Shown here: one piece after another, positions 34,801-45,139 of the stretch | Position numbering within the stretch: the first letter of the stretch is position 1 | Layout: each line of letters opens with the position of its first letter | Assembly (NCBI GenBank): GCA_014529385.2 | Contig: CM043959.1 | Location: forward strand, 49,855,122-49,919,121 | Reading direction: 5' to 3' | Length of the DNA: 64,000 bases | From: Adiantum capillus-veneris | Taxonomy: Eukaryota; Streptophyta; Polypodiopsida; Polypodiales; Pteridaceae | Translations under genes and position numbers: made by a program | The notes under the pieces: model-generated | The model's database searches: none | Seen by the model: only the letters and a program-made list of their open reading frames with translations | Told to the model about the DNA's origin: nothing

Positions 34801-35358
34801 ACAGTCTTAGAACAACATAATACAAGGCCACCGGTCAATTTTGGGTTCAATCGGATCCAAATTAGTACATGTTGACTCAGTTTCCAGGTTGCAGATTAGT
34901 ACTTTGGATTTTTGTAAAAGTAGAATAATCTGAAAGTCTCAATTGCTAGCTCAGTTTAGCTCAAATTGAATTGATATACATAGACCAGTCACAATAGTTA
35001 GCAAAAACTGTAGAGTCTTTGTGAAAGAATAACGAACTTGATTAAAATTGATATTGGAATCAGGTTGCAGACAAGGAATTGAAAGCTTGACAGGAGATGC
35101 ATTTGAAGAAACTGATAACAAGTCAGTCCGATGGTAAGTACTCTATTTAGGGCTTCACAAGTACGTATGAGCCTTATATCTGGTTGTATACTAGAAAATC
35201 AAGGCATATTTGGAGAGACTGCTACTAGCTTATCCACCAAAGAGAGTGTGAATTAACCTGATCACTTTGAAACTATCTTTGAAGAAGTCTCAGACACATT
35301 TTTAGAATCAACATCTAAAATGTCTTCCTATTAAACTCATTCAGGAATCGGAACGGCA

Positions 35359-35631
35359 ATGCGATATAAGCACAAACTCACATTTTATAAGACTAATGGC
35401 CATGGAGCTCAGGTTTACCTGGATCCTAATGAAGAGTATGCCATTCTCATCGATGGCCATGACATAGATTTTGAAGAGGAAATCAGGGCAAACAAACAAG
35501 GGAAAATATATATGGATAAAAGCGGGACTCACTATTTAAAAGCTAAAAGCCCTGATGAGATAGACAAATGGGGGTTAGAAGTAAATAGCATACTTCCGGA
35601 TATGGCAGCGAAAAAGGACCACCAACTTTAG
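35359..35631 (+). CDS. Leader ORF of element E, unknown
   Basis: A 90-codon plus-strand ORF upstream of gag. The product is charged (YLDPNEEYAILIDGHD, EEEIRANKQGKIYMDKSG) with alternating beta-like strands. I do not recognise it. The next ORF (35908) begins after a closed stretch. It may be the N-terminal part of a longer, now broken gag or a separate small ORF. Confidence 0.35.
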   Translation: MRYKHKLTFYKTNGHGAQVYLDPNEEYAILIDGHDIDFEEEIRANKQGKIYMDKSGTHYLKAKSPDEIDKWGLEVNSILPDMAAKKDHQL

Positions 35632-35817
35632 AATTCAAGGGATATGATCAAGTTCATTTCAAGCCTTTGAAACGATTTAGCACGGATAATTCTAGGATCG
35701 GAATCTATTGTTGGGAGGATAGGAATGTCAAAGATCTTTTATGAACTTCTTATACCAAATCAGGATATTTAACACCCATGAAGATCATTTATATCTTCAA
35801 AATCAAAGACAAGGGCT

Positions 35818-35891
35818 CAACAAATCTACCAACCTAGCTATTTAGGGATTGTTACAACAAATCTACCAACCTAGCTATTTAGGGATTGTTA
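35818..35891 (+). repeat. 37-bp tandem duplication
   Basis: Two adjacent, essentially identical 37-bp units containing AATCTACCAACCTAGCTATT. This is a recent local duplication in the leader/gag region of E. Confidence 0.9.
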
Positions 35892-35907
35892 CAACAATAA
35901 CTTTGTT

Positions 35908-36655
35908 ATGATGAGTGCTGAGGAGGTGAAACAAACCAGATACCAAGGGTACTCCATAAGAGAGTGGATATTGGACCAAGGACCAGAAACTATTCCAAGA
36001 GAGGAACTCCACGGGAGATATTTTGGGAGAAATGTTAAAAAACCTGAACCTACCTCATCACAAAAAAACCGCATGACACTAAAGCCAGTCCTGGGCTACA
36101 TGAGTCACTATCTATAGCAGACTAGTTTGAAGGACCCAGGACACGACCAATTTCCACGAGACCAGGAGTTGATCCAAATAGACGTGTAAGACCAGATGAT
36201 TTTCAAAAATGGGTCAGAAAATATAGTGGATCTGGGGATCCATATGACCACTTAGCAAGCTTTAAGCAAGTGATAAGAGCAGAACGCATATTTGATTTCC
36301 ATACTCAATTTGAGGAATTTGGAATGACATTAGAAGAAAAAGCACTGACATGGTTCCAAAACATTTCACTGAGGTCAATCATAGACTTAAATATATTAGC
36401 GCAGGGATTTGTAGTTGCATGTTGCAAAACAAGGATCAAACATAATACGGTAGCTCAAATCTATAGCTTCAAACAGAAACAAGGTGAGTCTGTTAGGGAT
36501 TGTGCAACTAGAATGAAGCAATGCATTGCAAGATACCAAGAACTAGAAATACGTGAAGAAGAAAGATTAGTATCATTGTTTCCAGAGGGTCTGCTAAACA
36601 AAGAACTTCATGCTACATTGTATAGCAAGAAACATATGACCCTATGAGAGTGTGT
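35908..36655 (+). pseudogene. gag: Element E gag (capsid)
   Basis: Plus strand. An N-terminal piece (35908-36117) is followed by a frame with DPYDHLASFKQVIRAER and the main open part (36270-36647), which has the gypsy capsid pattern: MTLEEKALTWFQN, then SFKQKQGESVRDCATRMKQ, then EERLVSLFPEGLLNKELHA. A stop at the end of the open part and earlier frame changes mark decay. Gag would form the virus-like particle shell and bind the RNA genome. Confidence 0.8.
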
Positions 36656-37239
36656 ATCAGATTCTATTGACTTGGGAGACAATTGTGATATTTTCAATGA
36701 AGAAGATGTCCCTAAGGATAATCAAAGTGAGAAACAACATCCACCAAACAAGCACAAGTGGGAACGGCTACCTACAACACCACTTACATCCATAAAAGAC
36801 ATGCTCAAAAGGATGAATGAAATGATGAATAACATGCAAAAAGCACCTATGAGGGGACCAGGCGAAGGGATATCTCAATAGGGACATCCAATAAGGCCGT
36901 ATAAATGGTGTGCAATCGAGGGTAAATTTACCAACCATGAGACCAATGAGTGCTATTACTAACCAAAGTATGATGGAAATGTTCAATATGTGCCTATGAG
37001 GCCACAAAGACAACCCATGTATAGATATTAGCCTAATATTTCCGCAGCTCAAAGACCACCGATGGGTATGGAGAGACCTCAACCCGTGTTGGGTCAACAA
37101 ACTCTATATCGTGGACATAATGCAGTTCCTATAAAGTACATGCATTCAGAGGGAATCATAGATGAACAAGTACTAGTGCATGTTACACCCTATGTAGAGA
37201 CTAATCCATCTACAGTAATGGTAGAAGAAGAGTGATATA

Positions 37240-37530
37240 ATTCATATCCACCACTAATGGAAGAACCTATGACTTATGCTACACCACATCTTGCAGCGAT
37301 GTACTATGTAGCTAATCAAGGTGTTAGACCTCTAATGGTAAGACCCATGATTAAGCCAAGAACTGGAAACTTCCATAAATGTAGTTTAGACGATCATTGG
37401 AAAAATGATTGCCCAAATCCGGACAAGAACATTAAGCGAGTGGAAGATTTTTGTATACAATGTTCCAAAAAGGGAGGACACTTCCCTGAAGATTGTCCAA
37501 AAAATTTCTTAACAAGGGTAAACTAGTAGT
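37240..37530 (+). pseudogene. gag: Element E nucleocapsid with two zinc-knuckle-like motifs
   Basis: The open part (37257-37526) has a first knuckle in which the second Cys is lost (FHKCSLDDHWKNDCP). A second reads CIQCSKKGGHFPEDC, with one extra residue between the Cys pair and the His compared with CX2CX4HX4C. Paired knuckles are known in retroviral nucleocapsids and some gypsy gags. The 36.65-37.24 kb part between capsid and knuckles is proline/glutamine-rich and broken. Confidence 0.7.
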
Positions 37531-38549
37531 GAACGTAGTCCAAGTGATACCTAGTAGCTCATCGGAGAGTGAACCTATTGTTCCAATCAAGGTAATCATT
37601 AGAGCCCATGCTAAGAAAAAGAAACATAAACTCCTCTAATGACTCAGAGAATACTAAAATTTCCTCTCAAAAGAACAAGAGAAGAAGAAGCCAGAGGTAT
37701 GAGATAAGAAAACAGAAACAAAGGGTTCAAATCGAGGAGATCCAAGAAACTATTCCAAGAAAAAGGGATAGAAATTGGAAGTGAAATCAAGGAAACCACG
37801 GTGAAATCTGGGGGATCAATTTTGGTAGACAAAATTTTTGAGTCAATCAATGCAGCCTTGGAAGCTTACCAAGCGGGACTTAAAGCAGGCCAGAACATGG
37901 AAACAAATGGAAAAACTATCCTTCTCCAGATATGAAAGCAACTAAGCTTGAAGCTTATCAAAATTTGGTAAGAATTACTCAAGAGATGTTGGAAAAACAA
38001 AAACCCTAGCTCGAGAGTATAGAGAAACCTGAGGAGCTTGTGGTAGGAACCAGTAAAGAGAAATCCGAAGTGGTGGTAGAACCCCACCTTGAAACTAAAG
38101 AGCCTAAACTCATAGTGCTTGACAGTGAAGATTCCTTAAATGGAATTTCGTTCGTAGAAGAAGATTGGCCAGGACATTTATGGAAAAAAATGAGAGAGAT
38201 TAATGATGGGAGCCTAACTTTGAAGTCAACTCCTATAGAGGAAGTTTGGTTAGACAATCTACCTCCTGATATGAACATGGATGTACAATCCTTGTATGGG
38301 GATTGCGGCTCTAAAGCTTCAGGAATATCTAAATTAATGAGTCTAAAAACACTACCCTCTTACTTGGGAGATAACAAAGACGAATACATTCTGTGTTAAA
38401 CCATTCAGATAGAAAGAACAAAACAGATCCTAGAGGTAGATAACATCCATTCAATCATGTCTACACCCATTCAATGCACTCTTACTTTAGGAGTACTGTT
38501 AAAAATCAGACCATATTTATGAAATGATCTATAAAAAACTCTAGAGAAG

Positions 38550-38972
38550 GTGGGGATAACAGGGCTAGTCGTGAAAATTTTGGGAAAATTGAAACACGAA
38601 TTGGATAACAAAGAGATTAGATCCGTCCCAATGAACAAAGTCGAAGAATACTACAAAGGGGAAGAAGGAAACACAACCCTTCTAGTGATATATAATGATA
38701 TAAAAACCATGGAAATACTAGATAGTGGGGTAGGCATAGCCATAGCCATAGCCATAGCCACGAAAGCAGTATGGGAATCATGGGAAAAACCAGCCATTAG
38801 AAAAACTCAAATGAAATTGCAATTAGCTGATGGGCATATCGGAAGACCCTTAGGACTACTTGAAAAAGTGATAGTTAATTCTTGTGGAAATGATTATCAA
38901 CATACTTCTGCAATAGTGGACTTTGGAAAGAAACTCAATTATGAAATCATCTTGGGAAGCCCTTTGATGTAA
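38550..38972 (+). pseudogene. pro: Element E retropepsin (first protease)
   Basis: Plus strand, 140 codons. The active-site loop reads EILDSGVGIAIA, followed about 85 residues on by a C-terminal ILGSPLM signature. Between them lies a flap-like beta region (MKLQLADGHIGRP). A hexanucleotide repeat directly follows the catalytic triplet, adding alternating Ile-Ala residues. The frame closes after ILGSPLM and continues with stops. Confidence 0.7.
38734..38760 (+). repeat. GCCATA hexanucleotide repeat inside protease
   Basis: More than four copies of GCCATA in frame, encoding Ala-Ile repeats right after the protease DSG triplet. Expansion here lengthens the loop between the active site and the next strand. 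Confidence 0.9.
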
Positions 38973-39439
38973 CAAGTACAACTCATCCAAGATTGGGGAA
39001 ACAATAACCTGTACTTGAAGCAAGTGGGATCAATAACAAGGGCTAATCTAAAAGATCACACTTATAGAGATGTCATGAAAATGCCCATACAAGAATTTGA
39101 CTCAATCTCTTCGGCTGAAATGAAGCTTCATCTTGGTTAAACAAAGACACACCTATTTGGATGTGTGGAGCCTCACAAAACGAGAGTTTAAACTAGAAGA
39201 ATGTATCTTAGAAAGGGATTGCACAGATGAAGCCTATGTACCTGAAACCCTTTCCGGAGTATTTGTTTGAGCCATTTGAGTGGACTCAAATTTTAGCAAC
39301 AATGGATGTGTGTGTAAATACGTCTATGCCGTCCTCAATTTTTCAATGAGGATGGCTATGACATAATTCCCATACAAATGACATTGAAGAAAAAATTCAA
39401 GAACCCAAGGACTTAATGAAAGCTCAACAAGTCTTTTGA

Positions 39440-39945
39440 AACCTCTACTGTGATGCAACATATGAGTTAGAAGAACATTCAGGTACCTCACAGGATTTTG
39501 GGTCGGAAAAAGAACGTGTAAGAGCTAAACTACTCATGAAAGGAGGGGAGGGAAACTTTTTTGACTTTCCAAACCAAAAACCAAGAAGACAAAAATGGTA
39601 TAGAAGAAAAAGAAACACCAAAAAATTTAAATCTAAAGCCATGCCATCAGTCTCTAGTAGAACACAGTTTTTGATGCAAATAGATGCACATAATTGTGTC
39701 AAAGACAAAATCACGGGTAGATATCAAAAACATCAAGAAAAATGAGAAAGGAAACTCAAGTAAAACCTAAATACCAGGACAAGGATTCAACCATGACACG
39801 AGTTGAACGAAAAAAGAGATATCAAGAGTTGAAGAAAGCTCTAAAGGAGATGTATACCACAGAAATGGAAACCACCGAGGAGGAAGATAAAGAATTAATG
39901 AGTGTTCCATCCCATTACAAGAAATATACTCTCAAGACATAGTCA
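39440..39945 (+). pseudogene. Element E basic linker between protease and RT
   Basis: Two overlapping plus-strand ORFs (39536-39745 and 39742-39942) encode Lys/Arg-rich sequence (KPRRQKWYRRKRNTKKFKSK; TRVERKKRYQELKKALKEM) with a likely helical tail. By position this is the long linker that precedes RT. The region 38973-39440 also lies in this linker and is closed by stops. No enzymatic motif is present. Confidence 0.5.
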
Positions 39946-39989
39946 AACAACCGGGTGAGTCCTACGTAGGACCTGGAAACGCAAAAAAG

Positions 39990-41190
39990 ATAGATCTGGT
40001 TGAACTAGGAGAAGAGCTTATATTTGCCTACATTGCAAACAACCTGACAAAAGAAGAAGAAGATATTTTGTTAAATTTACTAGAGAATACCGAGATATTC
40101 TTTCTTAGTCTTATAAGATCCCAAGGGTGTTGATCCAGAAATTTGTCAACATACCATACCTATGAGAGATGATGTGAAACCAAGTAGATAGAGACCATGT
40201 ACTTACTTATAATGAAAAATTTTCCAAAAAGATCAAAGAAGAGATAGCAAAGCTAAAACAAGTGGAAGTACCTTAGAAAAATGGAAAATTAGGAGTATGT
40301 GTCAATCTCAAGAAAGTGAATGCAGCCACCATTAGATTCAACTTTCCTCTTCCAATCATCGAGCATGTTATAGAACAAGTTGCAAGAAAAGAAGCTTGCA
40401 GCTTTTTAGCTGGCTTTTCGGGATACAATCAACTTTTGGTTGACCCCAAAGATCAACATAAAACTACCTTTGCAACTGAATGGGGTATTCTTGCCTATCG
40501 GGTTATGCCTTTTGGGTTAACTAATGCTCCTTCCACCTTTCAAAGATTGATGAGCCATGCTTTTAAAGAATATTCTTTGAAATTTCTTGGAAGTATACCC
40601 GGGGCGGTCACTTATCAAAAGCTTCCTATATCACGTGCATTCAAGAGGTTATTAATAATACCTCAATATACATACTATATTTACACTACATGCCTATTTA
40701 AAAAACCCGCACCCCCCTCTGTATGTATACATTTTGATACATTTTGATCTTTTAATAATCCTCTCCAGTTACCTCATGTGATAGCATACACATTATAAAA
40801 AGTGACCGCCCCGGGGAAGTATATATAAATGATCTATGTGTACATTCATCAATCCGGGCTGATCACTTTGAACACCTTAAAAAGGTATTCAAAAAATGTA
40901 GACTTTATAGGATTTGTTTAAATCCTAAAAAGTGCACATTTTTGGGTAGACAAGGAAAAATTATTGGACATATAGTGTATAAAAAAGGCATAGCTATTGA
41001 TATGGATAAAATTCATGCTATTACTTAATTGTCTAGACCAACAACAATCAAAGGGGTTCAAGCTTTCATGAGACATTGTGGATATTACAAATGATTCATT
41101 TACATGTACGCTATAATTGCAAAACCCATGTATAGCTTGATTACACTCTTTGAATGGACTAATGAGTGTGAATAATCCTTTATGAAGCTT
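39990..41190 (+). pseudogene. pol: Element E reverse transcriptase, interrupted by a 218-bp insertion
   Basis: Plus strand. The RT N-terminus (39990-40310) is broken by frameshifts. The open 40316-40587 part has FPLPIIEHVIEQVARKEACS, GFSGYNQLLVDP and [21 protein letters not shown] terminal-inverted-repeat element (40598-40815) then splits the palm. After it the frame resumes with VYIND, where the catalytic YxDD has Asn for the first Asp, followed by the thumb (HFEHLKKVFKKC, KCTFLGRQGKIIGHIV) to about 41040 and the connection region. Inactive. Confidence 0.8.
40598..40815. mobile_element. 218-bp terminal-inverted-repeat element (MITE-like) in element E RT
   Basis: The ends are CCCGGGGCGGTCACTT and its reverse complement, flanked by an 8-bp direct duplication GAAGTATA (40590-40597 and 40816-40823). 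The RT reading restarts after it, confirming that it is an insertion. The interior has no ORF. An 8-bp duplication is typical of hAT-type and P-type transposases (9 bp would suggest Mutator), but the GC-rich terminus does not match a superfamily I can name. Confidence 0.88.
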
Positions 41191-41194
41191 AAGC

Positions 41195-41640
41195 AAGCTC
41201 TCACTTCAACCCCAATATTGAAAGCACCATATGGAATAAGATATTCCACATACATGTAGATGCTTCTAATTTTTCCATTGGGTGTATACTAGCTCAACCA
41301 AGAGACAGAAAATTTAATTTTCCTATTTCTTATTCTAGTAGAAAGTTGAATATGGTAGAGAAAACTATATAACCACCAAAAGAGAAGGATTAGGAATGAT
41401 ATATGCCATAAAAAAGTATAGACATTACCTATTAGCTAACAAGTTTGTGTTCTCTGTGGACCACCAAGCCTTATTGTACTTGGTCAACAAGCCATGCAAC
41501 ACAGGAAGAATAGTGAGATGGTTCATCATTCTTTTTGAATTTGATTTTACTGTAGTTGTAAAAAAAGGTCACCACTCACCAAAGGGAAGATCATTTGTGA
41601 AGGATTATTTCAGGAGAATCATCGAAAGGGGTAGACGATG
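41195..41640 (+). pseudogene. pol: Element E RNase H
   Basis: Plus strand. The first part, frameshifted around 41240-41395, carries the VDAS catalytic region and a YSSRKL block. The open 41396-41641 part has MIYAIKKYRHYLLANKFVF and the VDHQALLYL motif with the catalytic Asp. The retroviral-type RNase H removes the RNA strand during cDNA synthesis. All three acidic positions can be read despite the frame breaks. Confidence 0.75.
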
Positions 41641-41764
41641 ATCTACCAGATGCATATCTATTCTCTCTGGAAATGATACCCCGATGGCCGAAAAATATGG
41701 TTTCATTGATGACCATAGCTCAAGTGGATTCACAAATACTACTTTTTATTACAACCGGATTAAT

Positions 41765-43194
41765 TCAGTAATCTGATATGTATCAATTACTAACTGGAAG
41801 ACTTTACAAAAGAATCGAGATGAAATATTGCTTTTGTGTATTAATCATGAGGACAAAACCCAATACCTAAGTCAAGCACATATTACCATAGTAGGACTTC
41901 ACTTTGTGGAAGACCAAACTATGCAGCAGATCTTGAGACTTGGGGTATTTTGGCCAACCATGAGGAGTGATGCTCACTCATTTGTAAAAACATGTCCTTG
42001 ATGCCAGAAACAGGCACCCATACCTCATGTGACATTGGTCTAAATATCACTTGTTCTTAAGTGGAGTAACTATCTAGTTACTTACTTATCAAGACGAACA
42101 TTTCTTGAGGATATGAGTAAACGCCGCCAGAGAGAAAATTAAAAGTGAAGCAAGAGACTATGATCTTATTGGGAACCAATTGTATTAAAGAGGGAAGGTT
42201 CAGCATCTGCGTCTTTGTGTAAATGAGGACAAATATATTTCCATTATAGAACAAGCACATGCTGGATTAGTTGGAGGTCACTTTTCTAGTGAAACCACCA
42301 CGAGAGCAATCTTAATGGCATGCATATGGTGGCCAACACTTTTGCAGATGCCAAAGAATATTTTCAAAGGTGTGATGCATGTCGATGAGCAAAAATGCCA
42401 ACTCGTGTAGATAGCATGCCTTTAAGACCAATGATGGGGGGTAGAGCTTTTGCAAAATGGGGTATAGAATTTGTTGGGCCAATACAACCAATTGCTTATA
42501 GAACCCAAGCTCAATATATCATCATAGTGGACTTTTTGACCAAGTGGGAAGAGGCCAATCCAACCCAAAAGAATGATGCCAGAATTGCATTCTTATATGA
42601 GAATGTGTTCACAAGAGAAATTGTCAGTGATAGGGGAACTTATTTCCTCAATGAGGTAATTGAGTATCTGCTTAATGAATTTATGGTCATCCATAACAAA
42701 TCGGCTCCCTATCACCCCACAAGCAAATGGACAAGTTGAGCACACGAAAAAAATTATTAGCTCGGTATTGACTAAAGTGGTTAGTTCAGGACGGACTGAT
42801 TGGGAAATGAATGTCCATGCCACTCTATGGACTTATAGAGTTTCATTTAAGACATTTTTAAATGCTACACTCAGTGGACTGGACATGAATTGTCAGAGAG
42901 GCTGAAAGATTTATAAAATCTTGATGAGAAAAGGCTAACTATTGTAGCTCATATCTATGCACAAAAGCGGAAACAAAAATAGTTTTTTGATTCCCATCGT
43001 CTTAAAAAATATTCAAAAAAGGGGACCTAGTTTTAGTCTACTTCCTTAAGCAACACATTTCCAAGTTTAAGAAAAAGAGAAACGGACCATTTATCATTGA
43101 AGATGTATCTCCAAGTAGATCAGCTAAGTTGTCCACTCTAGATGGTGAACCAATGGCTTAATTGGATTAGTGGATGCCGCTTAAAAAAGTACAA
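41765..43194 (+). pseudogene. int: Element E integrase with two tandem HHCC modules
   Basis: Plus strand, several frameshifts. Module 1 (about 41800-42030) reads LY-R, then AH....GLHF, IL..G.FWPTM, DAHSFVKTCP and, after a stop, CQKQ. Module 2 (about 42150-42400) repeats the plan: LY, AHAGLVGGHF, IL, WWPTL, C..C. The catalytic core follows (42395-42739): WGIEFVGPI, IIIVDFLTKWEEA and IVSDRGTYF, with the Glu region around 42705-42750 after a frameshift. A GPF/Y-type module (KKKRNGPFIIEDV) is near 43070. The C-terminus is cut at 43194 by C2 and resumes at 52094. Normal gypsy integrases have one HHCC module. Confidence 0.75.
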
Positions 43195-44781
43195 TGTAAC
43201 ATTTAATGGCCTAAAATCTTTTGTGTAGCGGAATTTAGCATGAACATAGTGGGCATTTCATTAGAGTTGATTCCTAATGAGAATTACAAGAGTGCTTGAG
43301 TGGAGAGAGAGAGAGCAACAAAAAGCATAACACCTAGTTAGATAGCATCGACAATACTTTCAAAAGAGAGAGCAATTAAGCTATTGACAACAATTGAGGA
43401 CCGGATTTGCATGGAGCCGGTCCCCCCTCCAAAAGGCTTTGTATTATGGTTTCTCCCATCAAGAGAGACATTGTACAATACAATTCTTTGTGTTCCTTCA
43501 AGACTAGCTAGTGCAATGAAGATGGAAGCTTCATACACCAAGCAAAACACTTAATCAAACACAACTTGAATTATGCCCGTTCTCAGACCCAAGACCTCAC
43601 ACACCTTCGAAGATGGTGAGAGCTAGCAGGGTATGAGAGTAGATTGAGAGGAAAAAGAAGTATCTTACGAGAAAGAAGTACATCTCCTCACATAATCACT
43701 CATATTAGCATAGCTTAGCTTAGTAATTATCTTGGTAGAGAAGATGAGCATGCATTGAAGCTTGGCTCTTGGTTGGATTTGCATCCACATGCCAAGAGAG
43801 TGTTGATGTAGGCTTCTATCTCACAAGCTTGGAGTAGGTGATGAGCTCTCCATTAAAGCTTGGGAGGAGATAGAGTATTTTCCCTTCACACATGGTCAAG
43901 TGTGAGAGTGTGTGTGTCCATGCCAAGCAAAAATCAGCCCCCCCTCTCTCTTGGGCGAGCCCTAGCTGATAAATTAGTCTGGCTTTTGCCTCATTGGACC
44001 TCCCCAGGTCAAGCCAATAGGGATTAAGCAGCATAAGTGATAGCCTTCTGACATGTGTCCCCCTTTCCCCTTTTGTGAGAGCTTTAGGTAATTAAATAAT
44101 TAAACTAAACTCTCATTGGACCCCTTTGCCTCCTGGCCAATAGGAATCAGGCAAGCCATGAGGCTCCTGAATGCTCATTGGACCCCTTGGGAGACTACCC
44201 AATAGTCTTCTAGGACACTTAATTCTTATTGGTTAAATGTTTTTAAATTAATTAAACTAGATTTACTCTAGCTTAATTCTCATTGGTCCACTTCAAGGGT
44301 CTTCCAATAGGAATTGGGCACACCTTGTGGGCATCTGGCCTAGGGAGCTGACATGTGTCCCTCATTCCCTTTGTGTAAAGGGAGCCTGTGTGTGTGTGTG
44401 TGGCTTTCTCTCTCATCCCCTAGCTTTGGGGCTCGCCCCCTCCCATGTAGGGATGTAGAAAGACTTTTTGGGCACACACTAAGCATCCAATTTTCCCTAA
44501 GGTTGACCTTTGGACACAACCTTTGAATTTTGGAACCTTAGCATTTTGGAAGTTTTAATGGGCTGAACCTTAGGGTCTTTTTAGCCCATTGTTTCACATG
44601 GCTCTTTTGCAGATGGCCCCCCCTTTGGATCCCTATTTTCCCTCCTTTGGATCCCTACTGTGGCCGGTCTGCTAACTTAACCAATATTCTAGCTTTTTCT
44701 CCCTTGGCACTTCCCCACATTAAATGATCAGTTTAATATGAGAAAATCATTTAGGAGAATTAGATATTGATTATTATGACA
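43195..44781 (-). repeat. C2 3' LTR
   Basis: 1587 bp, TG...CA. It differs from C1 LTRs by an internal ~380-bp segment (about 43324-43706) bounded by AGCATA direct repeats. The CCAAT-pair block is at about 43990-44312. Confidence 0.96.
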
Positions 44782-44784
44782 TTA

Positions 44785-44794
44785 CCTCTCTCTT
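44785..44794 (-). other. C2 polypurine tract
   Basis: AAGAGAGAGG on the minus strand, three bases from the LTR edge, as in C1. Confidence 0.75.
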
Positions 44795-44799
44795 GAAAT

Positions 44800-45028
44800 C
44801 ATAGTCGTCCTCGACTATGGTGTAGAGAAGATAAAGCATATGCATGAGTCCTTTTCTTAGCGGGTAGAGGATCCCTATGTTACCCTACGACATCATTCCA
44901 TAATGGATGACTAGTCCATTTGGCGCTTGAGAGCCTGAGGCTGCCGCAAGCATGTCTGCACATTAGTCCTATCAGTCTTCCATAGTAGAGTGACAAGCTC
45001 TACTTGGTGTTCGGGAGACGTCGTCTCC
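44800..45028 (-). ncRNA. Structured 3' UTR of C2 (candidate RNA element)
   Basis: Same layout as 6983-7211 in C1. An 8-bp stem lies at 44800-44819. Hairpin unit 1 is at 44902-44920 (6-bp stem, loop TGACTAG) and unit 2 at 44985-45003 (different 6-bp stem, loop TGACAAG). A terminal stem at 45014-45028 is perfect here (GGAGAC/GTCTCC, loop GTC). In C1 the last stem has one change, which is a G-U wobble if the minus strand is the RNA. This fits selection on structure in the element transcript. Confidence 0.45.
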
Positions 45029-45139
45029 GCAAACTTGATCTAAGCATGCATACTACTTCATTTTTGTGCACAAATAAAGAAAAAGAGAGTCTTATAAGAC
45101 AAAAAGATTTTGTTCATTTTTAACATTTTGTACATTTGC

